Below are positions 1 through 6,564 of a stretch of 8,111 bases of DNA, one piece after another; within the stretch, counting starts at the first letter, position 1; every line of letters begins with the position of its first letter. The translations under genes were made by a program, and so were the position numbers. The DNA lies in NCBI GenBank assembly GCA_016927095.1, contig JAFGNI010000726.1, positions 1 to 8,111 of the forward strand, in the 5' to 3' direction. The notes below the pieces were generated by a model. It did not search any database, was not told the DNA's origin, and was given only the letters and a program-made list of their open reading frames with translations. Source of the DNA: Anaerolineae bacterium. GTDB taxonomy: Bacteria; Chloroflexota; Anaerolineae; B4-G1; SLSP01.

Positions 1-2
1 GG

Positions 3-803
3 GCGCAGGCAGCTTTCCTGCACGACCTGGCATCCGGTGCAGATCCGCGCCCTGTCCACCCTGATGCTCCGCCGCTGGAGTTGCGGTACGACCACACCTT
101 CGAGCCGCCCACCGCTATGCGACCACTGCTCCTGGCCGTCACTGAGCAGATGGCGACGCGGCTTTCAAACACACTGGATCGAAGGGGCTATCAAGCTCAG
201 GGGTTGCGCGTCGAGCTGACAGACGTTGAGGAAATTGCCCAAATCAGCACCACCGCCGTCGATCCCCCCACGGCGAACCAGGGCCTCCTCACACGCCGGA
301 TCCAGTTTCTTGCCAACCGTATCCAGCTCAAGCATCCGGTAGAGACGATTGAGGTGGTCGTCTACCCGCTGCGCCCGGCCTATCTGGGCGCGACGCAGCT
401 CGCCCTCTTCTCCGCGCCGCGCGACTACCGGCTGCGACGCCTGCAGGAGGCGCTGCGCCTGCTGCGCGAACGCTTTGGCGAGTTCATCGTGATGATCGGC
501 GCGTTGATCCGCCCCCCTTCTCCCCGCCCACTGCGCGTCATCACGAACCCTGACCGGACGCCCAGCCTGCTGATCCCGCTGGACGATCCCCCCCACCATT
601 CACCCGATTCCAGTGAAGTACCCACGTACGAAGTACACACGTACGAAGTACGCACTATCTACGAGCACTGGCGGGAGCGCCGCCTCTGGTGGGCGCGCCC
701 CCTGCTACGCGACTACTATCGCCTAGAAGATGACACAGGCGCCGTGCGCCTGATCTATCAGGATCTCACATCCCAGCATTGGTGGCTGGAGCGGAGGGGA
801 TGA
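3..803 (+). CDS. imuB: ImuB-like Y-family DNA polymerase, C-terminal part (5' end outside window)
   Basis: The frame is open from the left edge to the TGA at 801-803, so about 266 C-terminal residues are visible; the catalytic palm lies off the window. The TTG at 81 is an internal codon, not a start: homologous-looking sequence (ASGADPRPV, typical of the linker before the little-finger domain of Y-family polymerases) lies upstream of it. About 100 codons later comes QLALF (396-410), which matches the QLxLF beta-clamp binding consensus. It is followed by a helical stretch rich in Arg and Leu. The last 50 residues (HWRERRLWWARPLLRDYYRL, ending QHWWLERRG) resemble the short Trp-rich tail found on ImuB-type proteins or beside dnaE2. 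ImuB has little polymerase activity of its own and recruits DnaE2 to the clamp during mutagenic bypass of lesions. The direct junction with dnaE2 supports ImuB over DinB. A tandem repeat interrupts the region before the tail. Confidence 0.78.
   Translation, partial: AQAAFLHDLASGADPRPVHPDAPPLELRYDHTFEPPTAMRPLLLAVTEQMATRLSNTLDRRGYQAQGLRVELTDVEEIAQISTTAVDPPTANQGLLTRRIQFLANRIQLKHPVETIEVVVYPLRPAYLGATQLALFSAPRDYRLRRLQEALRLLRERFGEFIVMIGALIRPPSPRPLRVITNPDRTPSLLIPLDDPPHHSPDSSEVPTYEVHTYEVRTIYEHWRERRLWWARPLLRDYYRLEDDTGAVRLIYQDLTSQHWWLERRG
611..655 (+). repeat. In-frame 15-base tandem repeat, three units, inside imuB
   Basis: Three successive 15-base units lie at 611-625, 626-640 and 641-655. Units 2 (GTACGAAGTACACAC) and 3 (GTACGAAGTACGCAC) differ at one base; unit 1 is diverged (CAGTGAAGTACCCAC). 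Because 15 is a multiple of three, the repeat adds five-residue units (around TYEVH and TYEVR) without breaking the frame. It sits in the variable linker between the clamp-binding half and the Trp-rich C-terminal tail of ImuB, where extra residues are probably tolerated. Confidence 0.85.
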
Positions 804-3800
804 ATGGTTGGGCCAAGGAGGACATCCGCCTACGTGGAGCTCCACGCGCATTCCAGCCACAGCCTCCTCGACGGCGTCCCACACCCCGCCGAACTTGTCG
901 CCCACGCCGCGAACTCGGAGATGCCGGCGCTAGCCCTGACCGATCACGACGGGCTCTACGGCGCCGTGCCCTTCATCCGTGCTGCCGAGGCGGCGGGGAT
1001 CAAGCCCATCATCGGCGCGGAGTTGACCCTGACGGACCAGACCCACCTGCTTCTGCTGGCGGAGTCCGCTCAAGGCTATGCTAACCTCTCGCAATTGATC
1101 ACACTGGCCCACCAGGACCAGCCCAAAGGTACCGCCCGTTTAGATCCGGATTGGCTGCCCAACTATCGTGAGGGACTGATCGCGCTCTCAGGGTGTCGCG
1201 AGGGCGTGATTGCCCGACCGCTGCTTTCCGGCGACCGCGATCACGTCCTCGCCGCCGCTCAGCGTTACGCCGCTCTCTTCGGCCCGGACCACTTCTTCAT
1301 CGAGGTGCAGCGCCACTTTCATCGCGGCGAGACCTATCTGGTCCGCGACCTGCGCGACCTGGCCCACCACTTAGGCCTGCACACGGTCGCCACCGGGAAC
1401 GTCCACTACTTAGAACCGGCCCAACGTGAGATCCACGACGTGCTAACCTGCATCCGCCTGCATACCGCGCTCGATCAGGCAGGCGACCGGTTGCGGTCCA
1501 ACGACGAGTACCACTTCCGGACGCCGGCGGCTATGGCGACGCTCTTCGCTGATATGCCCGATGCGCTGGCAAACACGGTCCGCATCGCCGAACGGTGCGC
1601 CGGTGCGACAACCTTCCTGACCGGCGGGCACCAGATCCTGCCGGCCTTCGAGACCCCCGACGGCAGCCCACCGGACGCCTACCTCCGCAGGCTCTGCGAG
1701 CAGGCGATGCACACCCGCTATCGAGCCAGCCCGCCGCGTACGTTGCTGGACAAAGAGCTCCAGATCATCCAGCAACTCGACCTGGCCAACTACTTCCTGA
1801 TCGTCGCCGATATCGTCCATTTTTCCCGTTCCCAGGGGGTGCGCTGCCAGGGACGGGGCAGCGCGGCCAACTCGCTAGTCGCTTATCTGCTCAACATCTC
1901 CCCCATCGACCCCATCGCCATTGACCTGGTCTTTGAGCGTTTCCTGTCAACAGAGCGACCCCGCCCACCGGATATTGACATCGACTTCGCCGCCGACCGG
2001 CGTGAGGAGGTCATCCAATACGTCTACGAGCGCTACGGGCGGGACCATGCCGCGATGGCCTGCACGCTGGTGACCTTTCGGGCGAGATCCGCCGTGCGCG
2101 ACGTGGCCCGCGCGCTGGGCTTCCCCCCGGCGCTGGTCGAGCGCCTCGCCGAGGGACTGCGGCTCCACGACGAGCAGAGCGTCCGCGAGGCCGAGGGAAT
2201 GGTGAGCAAGTTCGGTTCGGACTTAGGCGCGGCCCCCTTCCAACACCTGCTGCGACTAGCCCCCCAACTGGAGGGCCTCCCCCGCCACTTGGGCATCCAC
2301 AATGGCGGCATGATCCTCTCCGGCCCCCCGCTCCCCACGTTGATCCCGCTGGAGCCAGCCACCATGCCCGACCGCACCGTGGTACAGTGGGACAAATACG
2401 CCCTGGAGGACGCCGGCATCATCAAGGTCGATATTCTGGGCCTGCGGATGCTCTCCGCCATCGAAGACGCCGTCACCATTGTCGAGGCGCTGACGGGCCA
2501 CCGTCCGGATCTCGACGCGCTGACGCCGGACGATCCCGAGGTCTACGCCATGCTGGCCCGCGGGGAGACCATCGGTGTCTTCCAGGTGGAGAGCCGGGCG
2601 CAGGCCAACCTGATCCCCAACTTCAAGCCCCAGTCCTTTGCTGACCTCGCCATCCAGATCGCGCTGATCCGCCCCGGGCCACTGCAGGCCAACATGGTCC
2701 GGCCCTATCTGAAGCGCCGGCAGGGGAAAGAGCCGGTCCGCTTTCTCCACCCATTGCTCAAGCCGGCGCTGGCGGAGACACTGGGCGTCATCGTCTTTCA
2801 GGAACAGGTCCTCAAGGTGGCCCGGGACCTGGCGGGGTTCACGCCAGGGGAGGGCGAACAACTGCGTCGCGCCCTGAGCAACAAGCGCGGCGAGGAGGCC
2901 GTCGCCGCCTTTCACGGGCGCTTCATCGAAGGCGCCCGCGCGCGCAACGTGCCCCGGCCCATCGCCGAGGAGGTCTTCACCCAACTCCAGGCCTTCGGTG
3001 GCTACGCCTTTGCCAAGAGCCACGCTGCGGCCTTCGCGGTGCTCACCTACCAGTCCGCCTGGCTGCGTGCAACTTACCCCGCCGCCTTCTTCGCCGCGCT
3101 CCTGCGCCACCAACCGATGGGCTTCTACCCCGCCCACGTCATTGTCGCCGAGGCCCGGCGCCACGGCGTGGAGATCCGCGGCGCCGATGTGCACGTCTCA
3201 GATGTGGGGGCGACGGTGGAAAAGACAAACCAACAAATGGACAAATCGGCAGAGGGGGCGATCCGGCTGGGGCTGGAGACGGTGCGGGGATTGGGGACCG
3301 AGGCCGGAACTGCCATCGTCGCTGCTCGCAGCGAACACCCCTTCCGGTCCTTGGCCGACCTCTGCCTGCGCACCGGTCTGGGGCGCCGGGCGCTGGAGTC
3401 GCTGATCATGGCTGGCGCGCTTGACCGCTGGGGGCAGCCACGCCGCCAACTGCTCTGGGAGCTTCATGCAGCGCTGCAAGCCGCCAAGGCTGCCCCGGCC
3501 CTCGGGCTCGAACCCAAGGGCGAGCCGGCCTTCGCCGCGCTCCCGCGCCACGAGCGGCTCTGGCTGGAACAGACCTACACCGGCGCCACAGCGGGCGCCC
3601 ACATCACCGCGCTGGTCGGGCGCCAACTCCGCCAGATGGGCGCCACCCCCAGCGCCGAGCTGGAACGCTGGCCCGACGGCACCCGCATCCGGATCGGAGG
3701 CGTCGTCGTTGCCCGCCAGCGTCCGCCCACCGCTAACGGCATCGCCTTCCTCGCCGTCGAGGATGAACACGGCATCGTCAACATCATGCTCCCCGCCGAC

Positions 3801-3926
3801 GTCGTCGACGCCTACCGCCGTCCCGTCATGTCACGCTTCGTCGTCGTCGAGGGCAAAATCCAGCGCGATGGCGCCGCGATGACCGTCGTGGGCCAGCGGG
3901 TCATCCCGCTGGGGGCAGGCGGTTGA
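804..3926 (+). CDS. dnaE2: Error-prone DNA polymerase III alpha subunit DnaE2 (ImuC)
   Basis: A 1040-residue C-family DNA polymerase, the usual DnaE2 length and shorter than replicative DnaE1. It starts at ATG 804, directly after the imuB TGA, with GGAGGGG at 793-799 as ribosome binding site, so translation is probably coupled. The N-terminal PHP domain begins ELHAHSSHS (H14, H16) and continues with TDHDGLYG (46-53), IIGAEL (69-74) and ATGNVHYL. The ELHxHS...LDG...P.ELV opening is the DnaE2 type. The polymerase core has QGRGSAANS (from residue 349), PDIDIDF (389-395) holding the first two catalytic Asp, and KVDILG with D543 as the third. A helix-hairpin-helix lies near 845-875 and an OB fold near 960-1035. 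All expected catalytic residues are present. DnaE2 lacks a proofreading partner and performs mutagenic translesion synthesis with ImuB; in many bacteria the cassette is LexA-regulated, but its promoter is outside this window. Confidence 0.95.
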   Translation: MVGPRRTSAYVELHAHSSHSLLDGVPHPAELVAHAANSEMPALALTDHDGLYGAVPFIRAAEAAGIKPIIGAELTLTDQTHLLLLAESAQGYANLSQLITLAHQDQPKGTARLDPDWLPNYREGLIALSGCREGVIARPLLSGDRDHVLAAAQRYAALFGPDHFFIEVQRHFHRGETYLVRDLRDLAHHLGLHTVATGNVHYLEPAQREIHDVLTCIRLHTALDQAGDRLRSNDEYHFRTPAAMATLFADMPDALANTVRIAERCAGATTFLTGGHQILPAFETPDGSPPDAYLRRLCEQAMHTRYRASPPRTLLDKELQIIQQLDLANYFLIVADIVHFSRSQGVRCQGRGSAANSLVAYLLNISPIDPIAIDLVFERFLSTERPRPPDIDIDFAADRREEVIQYVYERYGRDHAAMACTLVTFRARSAVRDVARALGFPPALVERLAEGLRLHDEQSVREAEGMVSKFGSDLGAAPFQHLLRLAPQLEGLPRHLGIHNGGMILSGPPLPTLIPLEPATMPDRTVVQWDKYALEDAGIIKVDILGLRMLSAIEDAVTIVEALTGHRPDLDALTPDDPEVYAMLARGETIGVFQVESRAQANLIPNFKPQSFADLAIQIALIRPGPLQANMVRPYLKRRQGKEPVRFLHPLLKPALAETLGVIVFQEQVLKVARDLAGFTPGEGEQLRRALSNKRGEEAVAAFHGRFIEGARARNVPRPIAEEVFTQLQAFGGYAFAKSHAAAFAVLTYQSAWLRATYPAAFFAALLRHQPMGFYPAHVIVAEARRHGVEIRGADVHVSDVGATVEKTNQQMDKSAEGAIRLGLETVRGLGTEAGTAIVAARSEHPFRSLADLCLRTGLGRRALESLIMAGALDRWGQPRRQLLWELHAALQAAKAAPALGLEPKGEPAFAALPRHERLWLEQTYTGATAGAHITALVGRQLRQMGATPSAELERWPDGTRIRIGGVVVARQRPPTANGIAFLAVEDEHGIVNIMLPADVVDAYRRPVMSRFVVVEGKIQRDGAAMTVVGQRVIPLGAGG

Positions 3927-3935
3927 TCACACCCA

Positions 3936-3964
3936 TTGAAGTGTGCTACGAACTCCGCTATACT
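3936..3964 (+). promoter_or_regulatory. Sigma70-type promoter for the antitoxin-like/MNT/HEPN cassette
   Basis: TTGAAG at 3936-3941 and TATACT at 3959-3964 are separated by exactly 17 bases. Each hexamer matches its consensus closely (four of six for TTGACA, five of six for TATAAT). It begins 10 bases after the dnaE2 stop and would start transcription near 3971, leaving a leader of about 43 bases before the ATG at 4014. A weak CACAC/GTGTG dyad (3928-3932 and 3941-3945) overlaps the -35 element and could be an operator, but it is short. This suggests the cassette is transcribed on its own rather than as the tail of the imuB-dnaE2 operon. Confidence 0.7.
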
Positions 3965-4013
3965 GTAATCAGCCCCGACAACACGCACGTGGCGCTAGCG
4001 ATGAGGTCCAGAT

Positions 4014-4268
4014 ATGGAAACAGTTATGAAGGCCATAGAGGTAACCGGCACAATCGATGAACACCGGCGTATCGAACTGGACGAAGAGCTACCCATCTCC
4101 GGCCCTATGCACGTGCGTGTCATCGTGCTCTACCCAGAAACCGAAGACCTGAATGAGGCCGACTGGCTTAAGTCCGGTGCCAACAATCCCGCGTTTGACT
4201 ACTTGCGCGAACCTCAAGAGGACATCTACTCACTGGCGGACGGAGAACCGTTTCGTGATGAAGCATAG
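4014..4268 (+). CDS. Small antitoxin-like protein (84 aa), first gene of a three-gene cassette
   Basis: This 84-residue acidic protein starts MKAIEVTGTIDE after a four-residue extension. It continues with a beta-rich part (HRRIELDEELPISGPMHVRV, then VIVLYPE). Its C-terminal tail (NPAFDYLREPQEDIYSLADG, then EPFRDEA) is, from memory, a recurrent ending of small proteins encoded upstream of MazF-, PIN- or HEPN/MNT-type genes in Chloroflexota and Cyanobacteria. The fold suggested is an AbrB-like or similar N-terminal beta unit with an extended tail that could wrap a partner, as type II antitoxins do. The ATG at 4014 is chosen because GAGGT (4003-4007) lies six bases upstream; homologues may instead begin at the ATG at 4026. 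Its last 11 bases overlap the next gene. No enzyme motif is visible. The antitoxin role is inferred from context and family resemblance. Confidence 0.7.
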   Translation: METVMKAIEVTGTIDEHRRIELDEELPISGPMHVRVIVLYPETEDLNEADWLKSGANNPAFDYLREPQEDIYSLADGEPFRDEA

Positions 4269-4635
4269 CGAAACTCAGAAATCCGCCTCGCGCGGCGTCC
4301 CGATCGACCGCTCGGCCTACGACGCCGCACTTCAAGAGATCATCCGGCGGCTCATCCGTGAGTACAGGCCCGAGCGTATCATCCTGTATGGCTCTATGGT
4401 ATCAGGTCAAGTCGACGATGACAGCGACATCGACCTCCTGATCGTCAAGGAAACCGATCAAGATCCCCTTTCACGGCGCGTGACGGTCCGTCGCCTCGTT
4501 GCCGACCGCACGCGGCGGATGCCCTTCTCTCCACTGGTCGTCACGCCTGAGGAACTCAGGCGACGACTCCAGCTGGGCGATCCCTTCTACGAGCAAATCC
4601 TCGACCAAGGTAAGGTCCTCTATCCGGATGGCTAA
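4258..4635 (+). CDS. Minimal nucleotidyltransferase (MNT), MntA/KNTase-like
   Basis: A 125-residue protein of the DNA polymerase beta-like nucleotidyltransferase superfamily. The signature is YGSMVSGQVDDDSDIDLLIV: GS at residues 45-46, then D57 and D59 as the metal-binding DxD pair at the usual spacing. A helix precedes it (ALQEIIRRLIREYRPERI) and a C-terminal segment GDPFYEQILDQGKVLYPDG follows. In many relatives a third Asp stands before the VVTPEEL strand; here the aligned stretch reads MPFSPLVVTPEEL, so Ser91 or Pro92 occupies that place. MNT proteins of this size pair with HEPN proteins, and characterised MntA antitoxins AMPylate the HEPN toxin. The ATG at 4258 is preferred; the adjacent in-frame GTG at 4255 sits nine bases from a GGAG (4242-4245) and is an alternative. 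Its start overlaps the upstream gene by 11 bases and its stop overlaps the HEPN start by 8. Confidence 0.87.
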   Translation: MKHSETQKSASRGVPIDRSAYDAALQEIIRRLIREYRPERIILYGSMVSGQVDDDSDIDLLIVKETDQDPLSRRVTVRRLVADRTRRMPFSPLVVTPEELRRRLQLGDPFYEQILDQGKVLYPDG

Positions 4636-5026
4636 CTCCGGCCTACCCGAGGAGTGGCTATCATAGGGCGACCTCGACATCGAGGCAGCCAGCATCCTCC
4701 TGGAACAAGGGGGGCCACTGGCAATCGCAGCTTTCCACATCCAGCAAGCCATCGAGAAGTACCTTAAAGGCTATCTCCTGAACACAGGTTGGCAACTGCG
4801 ACGGATCCACGATCTGGAGACGCTCGCGCAACAAGCAGCCCAAGAGGATGAAGCCTTCACCGATTTCGTAGCGCCCTGTCAGCGGATCACAGAATACTAC
4901 ATCGAGGCACGCTACCCGATTGGCACCGCCACGGAGTTCAGCGCACAAGGGGTCGAAGCTGATCTCGCGACCGCCGAGTCGCTCAGGACTCTCATCCGGT
5001 CGCGATTACATTCACCGAGCCCCTAG
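4628..5026 (+). pseudogene. HEPN-domain protein (MNT partner), interrupted by an amber codon
   Basis: From ATG 4628 the frame reads MANSGLPEEWLS, then TAG at 4664-4666 (codon 13), then continues open for 119 codons to TAG 5024-5026. The sequence after the stop is plainly HEPN: GDLDIEAASILLEQGG, then AAFHIQQAIEKYLKGYLL (residues 34-51), RRIHDLETLA, and EYYIEARYP. The WLS-x-GDLDIEAA segment across the stop is also typical of the HEPN N-terminal helix, so the true start is 4628 and the TAG replaces one ordinary residue. No ATG, GTG or TTG exists in frame after the TAG. HEPN proteins are all-helical; in MNT/HEPN modules they are the RNase toxin. A canonical R-x4-6-H motif is not evident; H61 has Arg only two and three residues before it. 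Single-base sequencing error, real inactivation or amber readthrough are all possible. Confidence 0.85.
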
Positions 5027-5037
5027 CGGCAGGGCTC
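5017..5037 (+). terminator. Possible weak hairpin at the end of the MNT/HEPN cassette
   Basis: GAGCCC (5017-5022) and GGGCTC (5032-5037) form a six-bp stem with a nine-base loop that spans the HEPN stop codon. No T run follows (ATTCAGG), so an intrinsic terminator is only a possibility. Confidence 0.25.
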
Positions 5038-5151
5038 ATTCAGGCAGATTCAGAGGAGCCACATAACAACGTCCCCGGGCGCTCAAACCGCGCACCCGAG
5101 GACGCAACCGACCACCTACTTCTTTCTCCCTACTCCCCCCTCCAGCCGACC

Positions 5152-5175
5152 GCTGACAGCTGAAAGCTGATAGCT
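5152..5175. repeat. Heptamer tandem repeat in the cassette/gdhA intergenic region
   Basis: Three consecutive seven-base units, GCTGACA (5152-5158), GCTGAAA (5159-5165) and GCTGATA (5166-5172), are followed by a partial GCT. They end one base before the glutamate dehydrogenase stop codon. A pyrimidine-rich tract (about 5119-5143, CTTCTTTCTCCCTACTCCCC-like) lies just before. The rest of 5027-5151 shows no gene or RNA I can recognise. Repeats of this GCTGAnA kind are, from memory, scattered between genes of several Chloroflexota and cyanobacteria; copy number cannot be judged from one window. Confidence 0.8.
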
Positions 5176-5176
5176 C

Positions 5177-6436
5177 TCACGGGAATATCCCCCGCTCCTT
5201 ATACACCCTCTCCAATCGCGAGAGCGCAACGATATACGCCGCCGTGCGCCAGTCCGTGTTGTGTTTCTCCACCATCGCCCGCACGCCGCGATAGGCATTC
5301 AGCATCTGCTTGCGCAGCTTCGCATCCACCTCGTCCAGGTCCCAGAACTCGCTCCGCTTGTTCTGCAGCCACTCGAAATAGCTCACAACCACGCCGCCAG
5401 CATTGGCGAGGACGTCGGGCAGCACCAGAACCCCCTTCTCCTGCAGGATGCGGTCGCCCTCGATGTCGGTGGGACCATTCGCCCCCTCCACCACCAGCTT
5501 GACGTCAAGCCATGGAGCCGTCTCCGCCGTGACCTGACCTTCCAACGCCGCCGGGATAAAGAAGTCCGCTTTGGTGCGGAAGAAGGTCTCGTGGTCCACC
5601 GGGTTGCCACCCGCGTAGCCCTGGATGCGTCCCTCCTCAGCGACATAGGCTGCCAGGTCGTCAGGATCGATCCCATCGGCGTTCACCATCGCCCCCGAGT
5701 GATCCTCAACCGCGATCAGCACCGCGCCCAGCGGCTTGAGCAGCCGCGCAGCCCAGCTACCGACGTTGCCGAAGCCCTGGATCGTGTAGGTCGCGCCCTC
5801 GAGCGGGAAATCGTAGTCCTTGGCCCACGCCGCCAGCACGTAGACGAGACCCTGACCCGTCGCCTTGTCGCGTCCCAAGCTGCCGCCGGACTCCACCGGC
5901 TTGCCCGTCACCACGTGGACCGAGCGATTGCGCTCCAACGGCGGCATCATCTGCAGATAGGTGTCCATAATCCAGGCCATGATCTGCGGATTCGTGTTGA
6001 CATCCGGGGCGGGGATGTCGTACTCGGGGCCGATGTTGCTGCCCAGGGCAAAGGTGAAGCGCCGCGTGATGCGCTCCAGCTCCTCCTTGCTGTAGTCCCA
6101 CGGTCGCATCTGGATACCGCCCTTGGCCCCGCCGTAAGGGATGCCGGCGATTGCCGTCTTCCACGTCATCCACGCCGCCAAAGCGCGCACCTCATCGATG
6201 TTCACCGCCGGGTGAAAGCGCAGCCCGCCCTTGTAAGGCCCCAGCACGTTGTTGTGCTGCACCCGGTAGCCGGTAAACATCTTCACACAACCATTGTCCA
6301 TCACGACGGGGAAATTGACCACGATCTCGTTGGTGGTCTGAGAAAGAATCTTGCGGATTTCAGGGTCCATCCCCATCAGATCGGCTGCCTTGCTGAACTG
6401 CACCATCACGGTCTCGTAGACGCTCAAATTGGCCAT
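5177..6436 (-). CDS. gdhA: Glutamate dehydrogenase (Glu/Leu/Phe/Val family)
   Basis: A 419-residue cytosolic enzyme for reversible oxidative deamination of glutamate to 2-oxoglutarate and ammonia, linking nitrogen assimilation with the TCA cycle. The length is typical of the bacterial/archaeal hexameric class. The substrate domain has GPYKGGLRFHP (K69), MTWKTA (K93) and PYGGAKGG with catalytic K105, followed by PAPDVNT (D145). The Rossmann domain has GFGNVG (221-226) and VEDHSG at the end of its second strand. EGANGPTDIEGD and LPDVLANAGGVVVSYFEW near the end are family hallmarks. NAD versus NADP preference cannot be called safely. The frame extends 16 codons upstream, but the ATG at 6436 is chosen: GGGAGGG (6449-6443) lies six bases before it, and the residues from there (MANLSVYETV) are where such proteins usually begin. 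The gene diverges from acuC. Confidence 0.95.
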   Translation of the reverse strand: MANLSVYETVMVQFSKAADLMGMDPEIRKILSQTTNEIVVNFPVVMDNGCVKMFTGYRVQHNNVLGPYKGGLRFHPAVNIDEVRALAAWMTWKTAIAGIPYGGAKGGIQMRPWDYSKEELERITRRFTFALGSNIGPEYDIPAPDVNTNPQIMAWIMDTYLQMMPPLERNRSVHVVTGKPVESGGSLGRDKATGQGLVYVLAAWAKDYDFPLEGATYTIQGFGNVGSWAARLLKPLGAVLIAVEDHSGAMVNADGIDPDDLAAYVAEEGRIQGYAGGNPVDHETFFRTKADFFIPAALEGQVTAETAPWLDVKLVVEGANGPTDIEGDRILQEKGVLVLPDVLANAGGVVVSYFEWLQNKRSEFWDLDEVDAKLRKQMLNAYRGVRAMVEKHNTDWRTAAYIVALSRLERVYKERGIFP

Positions 6437-6463
6437 ATGTTGCCCTCCCGTTAAGTTACATTT

Positions 6464-6492
6464 GTTATACCATTCGACGGCCAATCAGCGAA
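6464..6492 (-). promoter_or_regulatory. Candidate promoter of gdhA
   Basis: On the - strand, TATAAC (6469 down to 6464) matches the -10 consensus at five positions. Seventeen bases upstream lies TTCGCT (6492 down to 6487), a poor -35. Transcription would begin near 6457, giving a leader of about 20 bases that includes the GGGAGGG ribosome binding site. The weak -35 suggests activator help or a false match. Confidence 0.45.
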
Positions 6493-6517
6493 TGGACAAA
6501 TGAGCGGAAAACGCGCG

Positions 6518-6548
6518 CTGACCTTCCTCATTCAAAATGGTGTATGAT
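6518..6548 (+). promoter_or_regulatory. Candidate promoter of acuC
   Basis: TATGAT at 6543-6548 is a five-of-six match to the -10 consensus. CTGACC at 6518-6523 shares TGAC with the -35 consensus at a long 19-base spacing. The predicted start, near 6555, would place the perfect inverted repeat (6565-6597) in the 5' untranslated leader of acuC. Confidence 0.45.
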
Positions 6549-6564
6549 AGGGAGAGATGCCGTG

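Noticed and set aside
2256..3194. 312-codon open frame on the - strand, antisense to dnaE2
   Set aside because: It lies wholly inside the conserved polymerase core of dnaE2, has Gly/Asp/Gln-rich composition without motifs, and is a GC-rich shadow.
3928..3945. CACAC/GTGTG dyad after dnaE2 as a terminator
   Set aside because: It has only a five-bp stem with an eight-base loop and no T run, and it overlaps the -35 of the following promoter.
4153..4257. Upstream extension of the nucleotidyltransferase frame to an earlier ATG at 4153
   Set aside because: It would overlap most of the 84-residue gene in another frame, and the added residues show no family resemblance; ATG 4258 (or GTG 4255) gives the normal short overlap.
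4661..4948. 95-codon - strand frame over the HEPN region
   Set aside because: The + strand frame carries clear HEPN sequence across the same bases, so this is a shadow that stands out only because the HEPN frame has no start codon after its TAG.
5261..6454. 397-codon open frame on the + strand, antisense to gdhA
   Set aside because: It mirrors the gdhA codons of a GC-rich gene, has a His/Arg/Leu-rich composition with no recognisable domain, and gdhA is unmistakable on the other strand.
6437..6484. Sixteen-codon N-terminal extension of glutamate dehydrogenase
   Set aside because: It would run through the ribosome binding site GGGAGGG and the candidate -10 element, and family members begin close to MANLSVYETV.
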